Below, one piece after another: positions 11,980-23,317 of a DNA stretch of 64,000 bases. Every line of letters begins with the position of its first letter. Positions within the stretch are counted from its first letter, which is position 1. Both the position numbers and the translations under genes were made by a program. This stretch comes from Parambassis ranga (lineage: Eukaryota > Chordata > Actinopteri > Ambassidae), in the NCBI RefSeq assembly GCF_900634625.1, contig NC_041038.1, forward strand, positions 2,852,001 through 2,916,000, written 5' to 3'. The notes under the pieces were generated by a model. The model searched no databases. It worked only from the letters and a program-made list of their open reading frames with translations, and was not told the DNA's origin.

Positions 11980-13485
11980 CAGGGCTCTAGACTAACTTTT
12001 TGCACTGGTTGCACCGGTGCGCCTAACCTTTTTTTCTTGGGTGCACCGGCACAAAAGTTAGGTGCACCGCATCACACATCACACAGCAGTTTGTTTTTTA
12101 ATTGCTGTCCATATATTTTATCGATCAGGCCTTAACTTGACACCTATCCTAACGCAGAAGTTCTTTTCATCTTCTCTCATCATCTGCAGCTACATCTACT
12201 GTTTACCTGACGGCCTCGCAGGGCTGTAGCCAAAGTTTTAGAAATACTGAGGTCCAAAAATTGATCTCTAGGAAATATGAACGGGCTTAATAATAACATA
12301 TCATCCTAAACTGACTTTGGACCTTGTTTAATGAACACAGGTAAATACAAATAAATACATGTACCGATAGTACTCATTCAAATTATGGACAAACCAGCCA
12401 ACAGGTCTGCCTGTCAGAAATCCATAATGAAGATTCAAAGTTACAGCACTCTTCAGTTCCCTGTTTGCTTTCTCTCTGTATTTTCTGGCTGTTGCTCCTC
12501 ACTTATCTATTTGGCAATGGGAATTAAAAATGATTAAAATCATATACACCTTTATTTATTTAATAGTTGTGATTGAGATATATATTTTGTTTTCTTCAAC
12601 ACATTTCTAATGCAGCTACAGTATCTCTTCTCTCATCTTCCTCACCTCTTCCTCTCTTCCTCTCTGTCTCCTCTCTTTCTAAAGCTGAGCTCCAGCTGAC
12701 AGACTTTTCATTCTGTTACAGTTTTAGCTGTATGCAGACATCATACTGGCAGACAATGCTCTACTATAGCAGGATAATAACAATACTGTTTAAATGGGCG
12801 TTCATCATGTAACCATGTACTATAACTCCTTAAACCAGTTGACTGCTGTCAGTCAGTGACTCAGCCTTCATGGATGAACCTCACAGGTCAGATAACACTG
12901 CTGTTCTGTTATAATGCTACGAGCACGTCACGCCCCTTCCCTGAACATGACCAGCTCGTTATCATCCGTCATTCAGGTCAACAGCAAATTAGCAAAACCT
13001 GCATAGTAGCAACAAATCCTGCTCCTCCGCTGTATGTTCACTTAAACTGCAGTTTCTGCAGCGAAACGTCTTTAATACCTGTCTGTCTGTGTGTGTGCGC
13101 GCTGCAGTGAGAAGGTCGTATGAGTTCTGCACACACGTTTTAAAAAGTCCGGGCCGAAAATAACTTTGTTCATATCTCTCTGTTCTCGTGGAGTATGGAA
13201 CAAGCTTTATCACACAGCATCAGCTCTTGTCCGCGTTCTTCTCTGAATGTTCGGTCTCAGCTGACCGCAGCAGACACGTTTTCAAAGACACACACACGGA
13301 GGTCCCGCCCTTCACCGTCTCTGATTTAGACCACAATATGGGCCCGATGTGTGTCTGTTGCTGGAGACTTTTGAGAGTCGCGGAGAACGTATCTCCCTCT
13401 TACAGCTGGTCGTACCAGTGCGACCTCTGATATTTTTTGGTTGCACCTTTGAGAAATTAGGTCGCATGTGCACTCTAGAGCCCTG
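11980..13485. mobile_element. DNA transposon inserted in the gypsy element (TIR CAGGGCTCTAGA)
   Basis: The ends are reverse complements (CAGGGCTCTAGA at 11980; TCTAGAGCCCTG ending at 13485). They are flanked by AAGAA at 11975-11979 and again at 13486-13490. With the 1506-bp element and one AAGAA removed, the host gypsy frame is uninterrupted, which fixes both ends. No transposase frame is visible, so the copy is non-autonomous. The TIR start resembles hAT elements, but the 5-bp duplication is shorter than the usual 8 bp. A segment near 13170-13210 is shared with a repeat at 26.05 and 26.55 kb. Confidence 0.85.
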
Positions 13486-13809
13486 AAGAATGATAGGGAA
13501 AGCCAGGTTATCATCAGCCATAACATACATTTCAATTGAATACATCATTCCATGCCAGTCATAGAGCAGCTGGACCCTTCGCACAGCGCAATGTGTTTTT
13601 CCATCCGCCAGGGCAAAGTTTTGGTTCTGGCAGGCCTTAAGGTGTTCCCCCTCTCGTGCTACCTCCAGCCATTGACTTGACCATTGACGCACGAGGAAGT
13701 AGGTACTTCCTGTGTCAATGACAGCACAGTGCTGTCTCCCTCTCACTGTGATGGGGACCTGTAGCAAGGACAGTGGCAGCTTTTTCTCCTGCTGGACAAT
13801 GGTCACCAC
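13312..13809 (-). pseudogene. gypsy aspartic protease fragment
   Basis: The frame contains HCAVIDTGSTYFLV, the active-site DTG of a retropepsin-type protease, and reaches DNLAFPIIL just before the inserted transposon at 13485. The host frame resumes on the far side at 11979. Codons after 13485 in this frame belong to the transposon. Confidence 0.8.
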
Positions 13810-14222
13810 ATCAGCAGGTTTTTTTTAGCAGAACTCCTCTCCTGAGGCCTCTTTATCCCCTTCTCTTTTGCCTTCTGCTGATCTACTTTTCCCCAGTACT
13901 CTTTTGTGGACATACAATCCTTCTTCACCAGGGTGGCCACCTTCACCAGTTGATCTACGGTGGTGACTGTGCCTCTAAGACACCCAGCGATCCGAGGATT
14001 GCAATGGTCCAGGATTTTCCTCACCAGCTCGGCCTCACAGATTTCAGGCTTCCATCTTAAGCAAAGGTGTAACAGTTCACCAATTTTTTAAAATCAGGAA
14101 AACGCCACAACGCACTATTCTCACGGGCGGGTCTTATTCTGCTGCTGCTGGTTTATCTATTAATAAAAAACCGCCAGGGTAGGTCTTTTTCCCCAAAGGT
14201 TCTCCCCTGTAACCCCCAGAGT

Positions 14223-14996
14223 TTAGTGCAACCCAATCAGTTCCCAAATATCCATCCATCCATCCATCTTCCACCGCTTATCCGGGGCCGGGTCGCGGGG
14301 GCAGCAGTCTAAGCAGGGACACCCAGACTTCCCTCTCACCAGACACTTCCTCCAGCTCCTCTGGGGGAATCCCGAGGCGTTCCCAGGCCAGATTGACCAG
14401 TAAATCGAGAGCTTCGCCTTCCGGCTCAGCTCCTTCTTCACCACAACAGACCGGTACAGCGACCGCATTACTGCGGAAGCTGCACCGATCCGGCTGTCAA
14501 TCTCCCGTTCCATTTTTCCCTCACTCGTGAACGAGACCCCGAGATACACAAACTCCTCCACTTGGGGCAGGAGCTCTCCTCCCACCCAGAGAGGACAAAC
14601 TACCTTTTTCCGGTCGAGAACCATGGCCAGCCGCTCCCAGCCGCTTCACACTCGGCTGCAAACCGCCCCAGTGCACACTGGAGGTCCCGGCTCGATGAAG
14701 CCAACAGGACAACATCATCTGCAAAAAGCAGAGATGAAATCCTATGGTTCCCGAACCAGATCCCCTCTGGTCCCTCGCTGCGCCTAGAAATTCTGTCCAT
14801 AAAAATTATGAACAGAACCGGTGACAAAGGGCAGCCCTGCCGGAGTCCAACATGCACTGGGAACAGGTCTGACTTACTGCCGGCAATGCGAACCAAACTC
14901 CTGCTCCGGCCATACAGGGACCTAACAGCCCTCAGCAGAGGGCCACGAGGGCCAGAGAACGGTCCAAATGAACCCGTGTCCCTCCGTGAGGACTAG
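14223..14996 (-). mobile_element. LINE fragment with reverse transcriptase and (ATCC)n tail
   Basis: Minus-strand frames encode VGLRQGCPLSPVLFIIFMD and LLFADDVVLLA, the non-LTR RT palm motifs with catalytic FADD. These are followed in another frame by EEFVYLGVSFTSEG and a downstream helical region. The 3' end is a (CATC)n tract at about 14251-14270. This 3' end type is common in fish RTE/Expander-like repeats; that family label is from memory. The piece is 5'-truncated and frameshifted. Confidence 0.8.
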
Positions 14997-15260
14997 AGCA
15001 GCAGTTCCTCGGTGAGACGTCGCTCCATTAAAAAGGAATAAAACGCGATCTCACCAAACTCCAGTCGTTCAGGTAAAATCCTTTTTAGTCCTGGGGTAAT
15101 CCACTGTCTTTAGTACATCCACAATGTCCGTAGATTCCACTTAGATCGCGGTAAATCCTGCCAGGGAAAAGGTCCTCTCGTCCACCTGTGTCTTCCGTGT
15201 GTCCCCTGTGTCCCCTCCGTGACACATTTAAATGTTCCGCACAGGGATCCCACCCCTCCG

Positions 15261-15382
15261 CAGCATAGATTGGCCAGTGACAAATATACATACATGACAT
15301 TCATACATGATCAGAAATAATAATCTCTTTTCTCTCATTTCTAACAGCCATGTAAAAAGGTGATTATGAGGCAACCTTTACA
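15261..15382. repeat. 122-bp direct repeat, copy 1
   Basis: This matches 16747-16868 at all but two positions (15265 and 15276). It abuts the integrase-side end of the second gypsy pol fragment. The copies differ in what flanks them outside. Confidence 0.93.
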
Positions 15383-16746
15383 CTGCGGGTGATAAGCCGT
15401 GGTGAGTTTTTGGGTGGTGAGTGTAGGGTCAGAGACAGACTGGACCAGCTCCTGACAGAGGACATCATTCGTCTGGGCCACTTCAATATCCTGCAAAGAA
15501 GTAGGAAGATTGGACCAAGGTGTTTTAGCCACGGCTACCGCCACGCTTCCACTTTCTGGCGATACGACAGGCATAGGTGCACGGGATAAGGCATCAGGCA
15601 CTATGTTGGCGTAGCCTTTTTTATAATGGACTCGGAAGGAGAATGCCTGAAGCCGCAGCGTCCATCTGGTCAGCCGGGATGATGCTTTGGGACAGTTGAA
15701 TGCCCAAGCCAGGGCACTATGGTCTGTGAAGACATCAAAGGTGTCACCTTTGACCAGGTAATGTCTCCACTTTTCCACAGCCCAGACGACTGTGAGGCAT
15801 TCCTTTTCTGATGTTGAGTACCGGAGTTCAGGTCCCTGGAGGGCTCTTGATGCATAGGCTATGACCCAATCCACACCATCCACAGACTGTTTCAGGACTG
15901 CTCCTAAGCCTATGTCACTGGCATCACAGTGGACCTGAAACCCCAGGTTTAGTTTTGGCTGAACGAGCACAGGCGATGATTGGAGCAAGGTTTTTAGATA
16001 CTGGAAGGCCTCCTCACACTCCACCGACCACGCCCATGACACGCCCTTCTTTTTGAGGTTGTTGAGTGGAGCTGCTATGTCTGCTAGCAGGAACTTATGG
16101 TACCAGCCAACCATCCCCAAGAATCTCTGCAGGCTTTTGATGTCAGTGGGAACTGGATAGGCTGTGATGGCACTGACCTTGGCTGGGTCCACCTCCACCC
16201 CTTGGCAGTCACGACGTGCCCAAGGAACGTGAGTTCAGGCCTGAAGAGATGGCATTTTTTTACATTCAGTGTTAGTCTGGCTTGGTGGAGCTTCTGAAAC
16301 ACTGCGTCGAGGTCCTGCAGATGCTGCTGCTGTGTCTCAGAGAAAACGATGATGTCGTCGATGTACACAAAACAGATGTTTGCCCAAGACCCTTTCCATC
16401 AGACGCTGAAAGGTGGCGCCAGCGTTGTGCAGACCGAATGGCATCACCTTAAACTGGAACAGTCCTTGATGGGTGATCATGGCTGTCTTCTTTTTGCTGT
16501 TTTCTCCCATAGCTACCTGCCAATAGCCACTCTGGAGATCCAAGGTGCTGAAGTACTTGGCCCCCTGCATAGACTCCAGAATTTCATGCACAGGTGGCAT
16601 TGGGTAAGCGCCATGGTGCGTCTTTGCATTAAGCCCCCTATAGTCCACACAGAAGCGGAGCGACCCATCCTTCTTTGGGACTAAGACCACCGGAGATGCC
16701 CAAGCAGATGAGGATGGCTCGATCACACCAGAGGCGAGCATCTCAT
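15383..16746 (-). mobile_element. Ty3/gypsy pol remnant 2 (RT, RNase H, internal deletion)
   Basis: On the minus strand this carries RT motifs (ASPVVLVPKKDGS, FCVDYRGLNAKTH, MPFGLHNAGATFQRLM), a frameshift, the RT thumb, then RNase H motifs (FTDHSALAW, NIVPDALSRA). Right after RNase H it jumps to LTTAYHPQ, an integrase-core motif, so most of the integrase is deleted. It differs at many positions from remnant 1, so the two are separate family members. It is bounded on both sides by the 122-bp direct repeat. Confidence 0.87.
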
Positions 16747-16868
16747 CAGCGTAGATTGGCCGGTGACAAATATACATACATGACATTCATACATGATCAG
16801 AAATAATAATCTCTTTTCTCTCATTTCTAACAGCCATGTAAAAAGGTGATTATGAGGCAACCTTTACA
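16747..16868. repeat. 122-bp direct repeat, copy 2
   Basis: The partner of 15261-15382. Its first few bases overlap the start of the gypsy RT coding segment. It is followed by an AT-rich (TA)n stretch at about 16890-16930. Confidence 0.93.
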
Positions 16869-17241
16869 AAGGGCCATATCATATCATATGCAAATATATA
16901 TAAATAAATATATATATATATATAAATCATATGCAAAGTCTCTGTGCTTCTGTGAATAAAAATAAATCCAGTTTGGACATTTTTTTTGATCTATTGACAG
17001 ATAAAATGCATACAATGTAAGATGATAAAACATTTAGCCTTTCATTTAGCAGATTATTGTTTTATTCCCTTACTGACGTTATTTTATCTAACAATACTAA
17101 CCTGATGCTCTCTCCCACTCCCACAGGTTTAACACCCTGCAATATTTACCAATTTACCAAACCAATCTATTCAAATATTCATAACTAAAATCAAAAGATA
17201 GTGGAACACAAGCAGTACAAGCCCACATGACGTCTTGGCTG

Positions 17242-17537
17242 GGATGAACAGGGTAAATAATAGTAAATAGTTACCATGGTTCTTGGCTTGTGCCATTTCT
17301 GCTCAGTGTCTGTGCAGCTGTGTGTTGGAAGAACAGTACTGATCTTCTGTTGACAGTAATGAGCAGTCTGGTACAAAAGGGCTGCCACATGGTTGCACAT
17401 GGTATTGCATGCCATAGCATCACCTGATGTGCAGGAACACTTGTAGTTCTGCAGCTCCACAGGACAGCAGTCCTTCAGCACAAGCTGAAAGTAGAAATAT
17501 ATGTTAAAATATATACAGTTTAATGATTTTAAAACAC
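17242..17537 (-). pseudogene. SWIM-type zinc-finger gene fragment, copy 2 (inverted)
   Basis: On the minus strand the exon 17275-17484 (70 codons) keeps both splice signals and the SWIM residues CSCTSGDAMACNTMCNHVA. Homology to copy 1 includes flanking intron sequence, so the duplication was at DNA level and not by retroposition. Homology ends abruptly on both sides. Confidence 0.6.
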
Positions 17538-17651
17538 ATGTTTTAGTAGGTTTTAAACTTCTTCAAAGAGTTCCTTTACTGACACTAATCAGTTTGTTTA
17601 CAATGTATCCAATATATAATATATTTAATATATTTTTACATGAGTCAATAC

Positions 17652-18842
17652 TAAGGATGCACCAAAACGAAAATTCTTGGCCGAAACCGAAAACCGAAAA
17701 TGAGGAATCAAAGGCCGAAAACCGAAACACCGGAACAAACCGTATTATGCCAATTATTAGTACCATTGCACTTATGGCTATGTTTTGATGTAAAAGCGAA
17801 TTTGTTTGTATGATTTATTTGCAAGTAGATGCTGCGTTCAGTGACGTGGTTGCTTGGGAGTCCCAGCTGTTTGGCTGGAGTGTCGTGTTGCTATGGAGAC
17901 AGAGCGGTTGTGTGGATGGCTGTGCTCTCGGCTTTAGTTGGAGCCGCGGAGTTAGTTACAGTGTTAATAGTTTATGTCTCACGCCTGATGCAGCATCGTG
18001 AGTATGTGACTGTGATGTGTGTGTGTGATGTGTTGTTTTGTGCTTGTGTTTATATTTTGATCGAGTAATTCTATACTGTGCGTAGATACAGATGAGATGT
18101 GGCTGTGTGGGTGTGCGATGTGATGTATTATTCTGTTAATATTATAGGTTAAGGTTTATTAGACAAACAACGTTTAAATATTATTTTATTCAGTCTTAGA
18201 AAATGCATATTGAGTGTTAAAAATCATAGCGTTAATCAGTTGTATTTATCTGTTTCAGTTTTACACTTTCCTACTCCAATAAACCTGTTAGACAAGAAGT
18301 CGTCTTAAGAGTCTTGGAAAAAGGAAACAATTTTAACTGGCCTGTCAAAAGTATAGCGGACATATACCGAGGACGGCACAGGCTATAAGTGTGTACTAAC
18401 CTTACTAAAATCGAGGCATTGCAAATGCACAACTTAATATTGATGTTTCAAAGAATAAAGGAATTGAAAATATTTATTTAGCACATTCAAAAAATGCACA
18501 TGAAATAACTTAGCTTGACCCCACTCATGTGTACATTATGTGTGCATCTTATTTAAAATTAAAAAAATGTCAGCAGAAAAATAAATCTGATGTCACATAT
18601 ATAGTAAATCAGAACAGAATAGCCTGTCTATGATTTTTTGAGGCACTCTGCAGGATCTGACTGAACACAGACAGCGAGGGCGCTTCTCTGTCTCCAAGAG
18701 AATCCAATTAGTGAAACGCGTTAGCTGGTTAGCTGCTCAAATGGAGCAAGAAAAGACACTGCAGACATGCTGGAGCGTCATCACAATCACTTCCTGTTTC
18801 GGCCGAGTTGTTTTGTTGAAAAAAGTGTTCGGTGCATCCCTA
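17652..18842. mobile_element. hAT-type DNA transposon with 8-bp target-site duplication
   Basis: The left end is TAAGGATGCACC at 17652 and the right end GGTGCATCCCTA ending at 18842, imperfect inverted repeats. GTCAATAC is duplicated at 17644-17651 and 18843-18850. The 8-bp duplication and the ends fit the hAT superfamily. The 1191-bp interior has no transposase frame, so it is a non-autonomous copy. Confidence 0.9.
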
Positions 18843-18850
18843 GTCAATAC

Positions 18851-19661
18851 ATATACGCTAACAAGCCTGCATGGAACTTGCAACTCCAAATATGGACAAA
18901 GAGGGGGAGCACGAGTGGAGTTTAGGGGAGCAGGCGATCTTTTATTTACAAAACTTGATTTCACAGACAAGAACTTGTCACATGCACAAACAACCAGCCT
19001 GCACGGAACTTGCAGGATAACCTTACACTCAAAGTGCGGGGCTTCTGGCTTTTCTTCATTAATCTGTAGCATTTAGCCCTGACTGTTATTTCTCCTGTAC
19101 CATGATCATCATGTTAAAAATTACATTAAATATCCATAAGCTATATTCTTATAATCGCAATCATTTCAACACAAACGTGTTATTTCTGTTGTATGCTAAC
19201 GCTAATGACGACACCCATTTGTTTCTGAAGAGCCGTTTTGAAGCTCGGTGGGAGGCTCCGGGAAGCATGAAGTGACATGAAGCACTCTCAACGTGTGTCT
19301 ATGTATACAAATGCCATCAATTGGCTCCCTTCTGTCCTGTAGAATGAGGAGGTTACCACTGTGCAGTATGCAGCCCTGGACTTCAAAAAGAGGCAAAGCA
19401 CAAGTAATTTTATCATGAAAATTGTGTTAATGGCCTTCAATAATCTTTAATGCTAAACATGCTGCATTCAAATGTGATGACCCTTTTCTAGTAAAGACTA
19501 CAGATCAGATATTTCTTCATATAATGCAGTGAGTTATTATCAGTGATGTTTGCTGTGTCTACCTCCACCTAAAAAGCAACACCACTCTTATAGAACTAAA
19601 TGCACTGAATTTTTGTTATTCTGAAAAAAATAGTCCTGTCCTAATTTTACATGTACTGAAC

Positions 19662-19664
<3 letters not shown>
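18851..19664. other. Intergenic, no gene
   Basis: Contains two short related segments (near 18860-18885 and 18996-19020, both with GCCTGCA[TC]GGAACTTGCA). No coding region is supported. Confidence 0.5.

Positions 19665-19694
<30 letters not shown>
19665..19694. repeat. Poly(T) tract, 30 bp
   Basis: An uninterrupted T run that could be the poly(A) tail of a minus-strand retroposon. No element body was recognised next to it. Confidence 0.95.
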
Positions 19695-19697
<3 letters not shown>

Positions 19698-20613
19698 TAT
19701 ATTTTCATCAAAGGTGATTTAATTTCATCAGTGTCTGTCTGTGGAGGAGAGATTTTGTCAGAGTCACAGTGCATGCTGACAGACGTGGCAGCAGATCTAA
19801 CATAACATAAGAGATGGGAGAGCCACAGTGACAACTGTTGCACATTTCAGTGGATTATGTTCCAAAGATATTTGACCATACATTGCCCTTAATGCAATGC
19901 ATCATTTATGTGCATTGTATTATCCATGTAGCTGTATTTTTGTCAAATAATAATAATAACTGAACTTTATTTGTAAACTTGGTAAAGTGGCCCTTTAAAT
20001 TTACCAACAACATTCATGCAGTTACGCTGCTGGTCAGCAGGGAGCAGCAGCCCACCTTCAGTCGATATCACATGATGAAACTTTGAAAATAATCAGATTA
20101 CACAACACTCAGATGTGGCCTTTGCCACCACACAGAGATATGTTATTTCAAGACACCACAGAGACGAGCAGCTTATCTGAACATTTTAAAGAAAAGTGCT
20201 GTTTGTTCATGAAACGCAGCTACCCACCCACAGAGGGCGGCGTTCACCTGTATTGATGTGGTCAGCTGACATAAATGTGTCTAAATAGCACCATCATGAC
20301 AGCAGTGTGCAAAAACAAAAAACACAAACTTCCAGCTCTGGTCAAGCTAGCTGAATTCAACCTCAGTGGTTTTGTCACCTCACAGCACCCCCCCCACCCC
20401 CTCCACACAGGATGTCTATGTGGTTGTATTTTTTTTTGGTTGTTTGTTCCAGTCGCTCTACAATAACACCACTGCTCTTTCACCTCTTACTCCCACATAT
20501 GCTCTTAGAATTAAATGTCTATTAACAAGCTGAAGACACAACAGACCCAAAGTCACACTTTTTCCCTCATAGGAACAAAACAGCACTGATGCAGATGAAA
20601 ATAAGAATACAAG

Positions 20614-21240
20614 TCAAAAATGGTGGTCATATAATACAACTGGTATATTGTAAGCAGTAAAACATAACAGTAATATAATAACATCCAATATGGATATAAT
20701 CAATTTGATCAATTTTATCAATGTGTTAGATAAGATTGTCTGATCTCTTGAGGGAGGAGTTGTACAGTTTGATGGCCACAGGAAAAAATGACCTCCTGTG
20801 GCGCTCCTTCTGTCTGACACTGCTGTCAAGGAGTCCAGCTCCACCCCCACAACATCACCGGCCCTTCTGATGAGCTTATTGAGTGCCCCAGCACACAACA
20901 GCAAACAAAACGGCACTGGCAACCACAGACTCATAAAAATTCTCAGCATAGTCTGACAGATGTTAAAGGACCAGAGCCTCCTCAGAAAATATAGGCAGCT
21001 CTGGCCCTTCTTGTAGAGGGCTTCAGTGTTCTTAGTCCAGTCAAGTTTATTGTCCAAATCCACTCCCATGTATTTGTAATCCTCCACAATGTCCACACTC
21101 TGCCCACCTGTGGAAACTGGAGCCACATGTGTCTTGGTCCTACTCAGGTCCACAACCAGCTCCTTTGTCTTTGGCACATTGAGCAGCACATGGTTCTGCT
21201 TACACCATGTGACAAAGCTGTCCACTGCAGTGCATTGCAG
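20614..21240 (-). mobile_element. LINE 3' part (Rex/L2-like), 5'-truncated
   Basis: The minus-strand frame carries FVTWCKQNHVLLNVPKTKEL and YKYMGVDLDNKLDWTKN, then LYFLRRLWSFNICQTMLRIF. This is the conserved region after the RT palm in fish Rex/L2-type LINEs. Only the C-terminal third is present, typical of 5' truncation. Confidence 0.8.
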
Positions 21241-23237
21241 TTTTCAAACAGCCGACAGGAGAGTCAGCAGCGACCAGGAACGCAGTATCAGTATCAGTAC
21301 CAGAACAGGTTTAATTCACTGACCTGTTCCCCACTACCATCACCCCCTCTGCTGGCTGGTCTGACAGGTCACATACTGAGTGAATATAGGGAGTGTTTTG
21401 TAGATGGGGATGTGGTTAAAATCCTGATCATTTTGTTCAGTCTGTTGGCATCACTGGCTACAATACTATAATATAAGGAAGTAAACAAAGCACACAAAGG
21501 ATGAAACAATATGTGAAAAATAATTTTCACAATATCATCTTTTGTTATATGTTGTACTTTTGTCAGTGTGTTGTTAGGGCTTTAAACAAACTGTTGGCCA
21601 TTCGGTCGGACACTTCATGTAAAAGAAGAACAGCAAGATCGAGTTTCCATTCTAGCTCTGACTCTTTTGAGAATCAGCCAACATCAAACCAGCCTACTGT
21701 CACTCTGCTCGACTCAGGAAGTAGAGGTTTAGGTGACAAGACTGTTGGTCAGTGAAGCCTCGTCTCACTCTCAGTCAACAAGCATCTGAGTTTTACCACA
21801 GCTTGGTTAAAGTATGTGCATTCACATCACAAAGATCAAAGAGTGAGTCACAGGCGGTAGTCTGCTTCTGCAGGGTAAAACTGCAATAGAAATGTGTGAA
21901 GGGTGAAGCTGAAAAGGACATGCTACAAAGAGCAACATTAAATGAAAGCATCTAAGTCATTTACTAAAAGGAAATTCAATACTTCCACTTGGGGATACAT
22001 CGATCATGCCGACATTCTGACAACCATTTCTGACATAGGACTAACACTAACAAGACTGTGGCTTCAACAAAGATGTGACCTAGTGGAGTCTTAATGTGTT
22101 CAGTCATGCAATGAGCCCAAAATATGATTCTACCATATAGTATATCTGAGCGTAATCTGAGAAATTGACTTGGATCTGAGGACAGCAGTCTGAGGGTGAG
22201 GGACATAAACAGACTCAGAACTACGTATAACAGTCACTCAGACACTGTACATTCATAATGGTATATTCATGTTGTGCTCTTTACTATGTAAAGGTTTTTA
22301 TACAGTAGTAAATATGTTCTTTTTTTAGATACAACTCAGGGATTTAAACTAACTAGGCATTTAGATATTTATTATATATTTCATCTTTGATTTTTATCCT
22401 TGTCTGTAATGAAAAAGAATTTCCCCTGTGGATTAAATAAAGGGATTCTGAAATAAAAAAAAAACAACATGGAAGTGTAGTTCCTCAAATGGCCACTTGA
22501 GGGCAGCTTCAACAGTGAGTCAGTCCCACAAATATCCCTAACATTGTGTGTTTGCCATTTTGTAGTGCTGTGAGAATGTGTAGTGAGAATCATTAAACCT
22601 GGTGTTGTGGTCAATGCATCATCAAATGTAGTGCACAACCAATGGCCACTACAACTACATTAGCATTGGTACCATTTTGCGCTCAATATTTATGTAGCTG
22701 GCAGTAATGCAGCATGTTTTACAGGTTAGTGCTGTCTTATATCACAAGCTGCCTGCATATGGGACTGCACAGCAAACCTCAGCTCCTGTCTCACTTTACT
22801 GCTTTTCCCATATTTTGACATACTGAGTTAGATAGACTTTGGCAGAGCCAACATGGGACAGCTGGAGCCTCCCAGACTCATCTTAAAACTGCTCTTTAGA
22901 ACATGTGGCTAATGTCATGGACTTGATTCTGCTTGATCCATGCACATTTTTTGGTAAAAACCATAATATCCTTGTGTCATGCCTGCAAAATACAACATGC
23001 TTTTTTCAGAGACACACTTCTGACTACACTGCATACTCTCTAGAACAGACATGCACTAAATTCTATGGCAGCATTTAAAAATGGAAACTTTCCTGTTCAT
23101 GGTGTATTTGTCCCACCTTAAGAACTGCTCTCTAGTCTACAGCAACGTCACCCAAATGACAATTACACCTCCAGTAACTTGATCAGGCTGATGTCATGCA
23201 CAAGGGCAAATCATCAGTCAGAACCCTCTCAGCTTAG
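21241..23237. other. Intergenic between LINE and the NITR cluster
   Basis: No gene is supported. A LINE-type 3' tail (AATTTCCCCTGTGGATTAAA) lies at about 22404-22455. Confidence 0.6.
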
Positions 23238-23270
23238 CCAATCACAAAGAGTCTTCGTTTCCTATAAGAA
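23238..23270 (+). promoter_or_regulatory. Proximal promoter of NITR gene A: CCAAT and TATA-like
   Basis: CCAATCAC at 23238-23245 and CCTATAAGAA at 23261-23270 lie 80 and 57 bp before the ATG. The CCAAT element is shared with most NITR genes in the window. Confidence 0.6.
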
Positions 23271-23317
23271 TTGGTGCATCCGTCAACACACAAGATGCAG
23301 ACTGCAGATCTGCAGAG

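Larger units (their letters stand above)
9955..14060 (-). mobile_element. Ty3/gypsy retrotransposon remnant 1, interrupted by a DNA transposon
   Basis: Read on the minus strand from right to left, the order is gag-like sequence (13803-14040), aspartic protease (to 13491), reverse transcriptase, RNase H end and N-terminal integrase. This is the canonical Ty3/gypsy gag-PR-RT-RH-IN order. Stops and frameshifts make it non-functional. It is split at 11980-13485 by a DNA transposon whose removal restores a continuous reading frame between protease and RT. LTRs were not identified. Confidence 0.85.
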
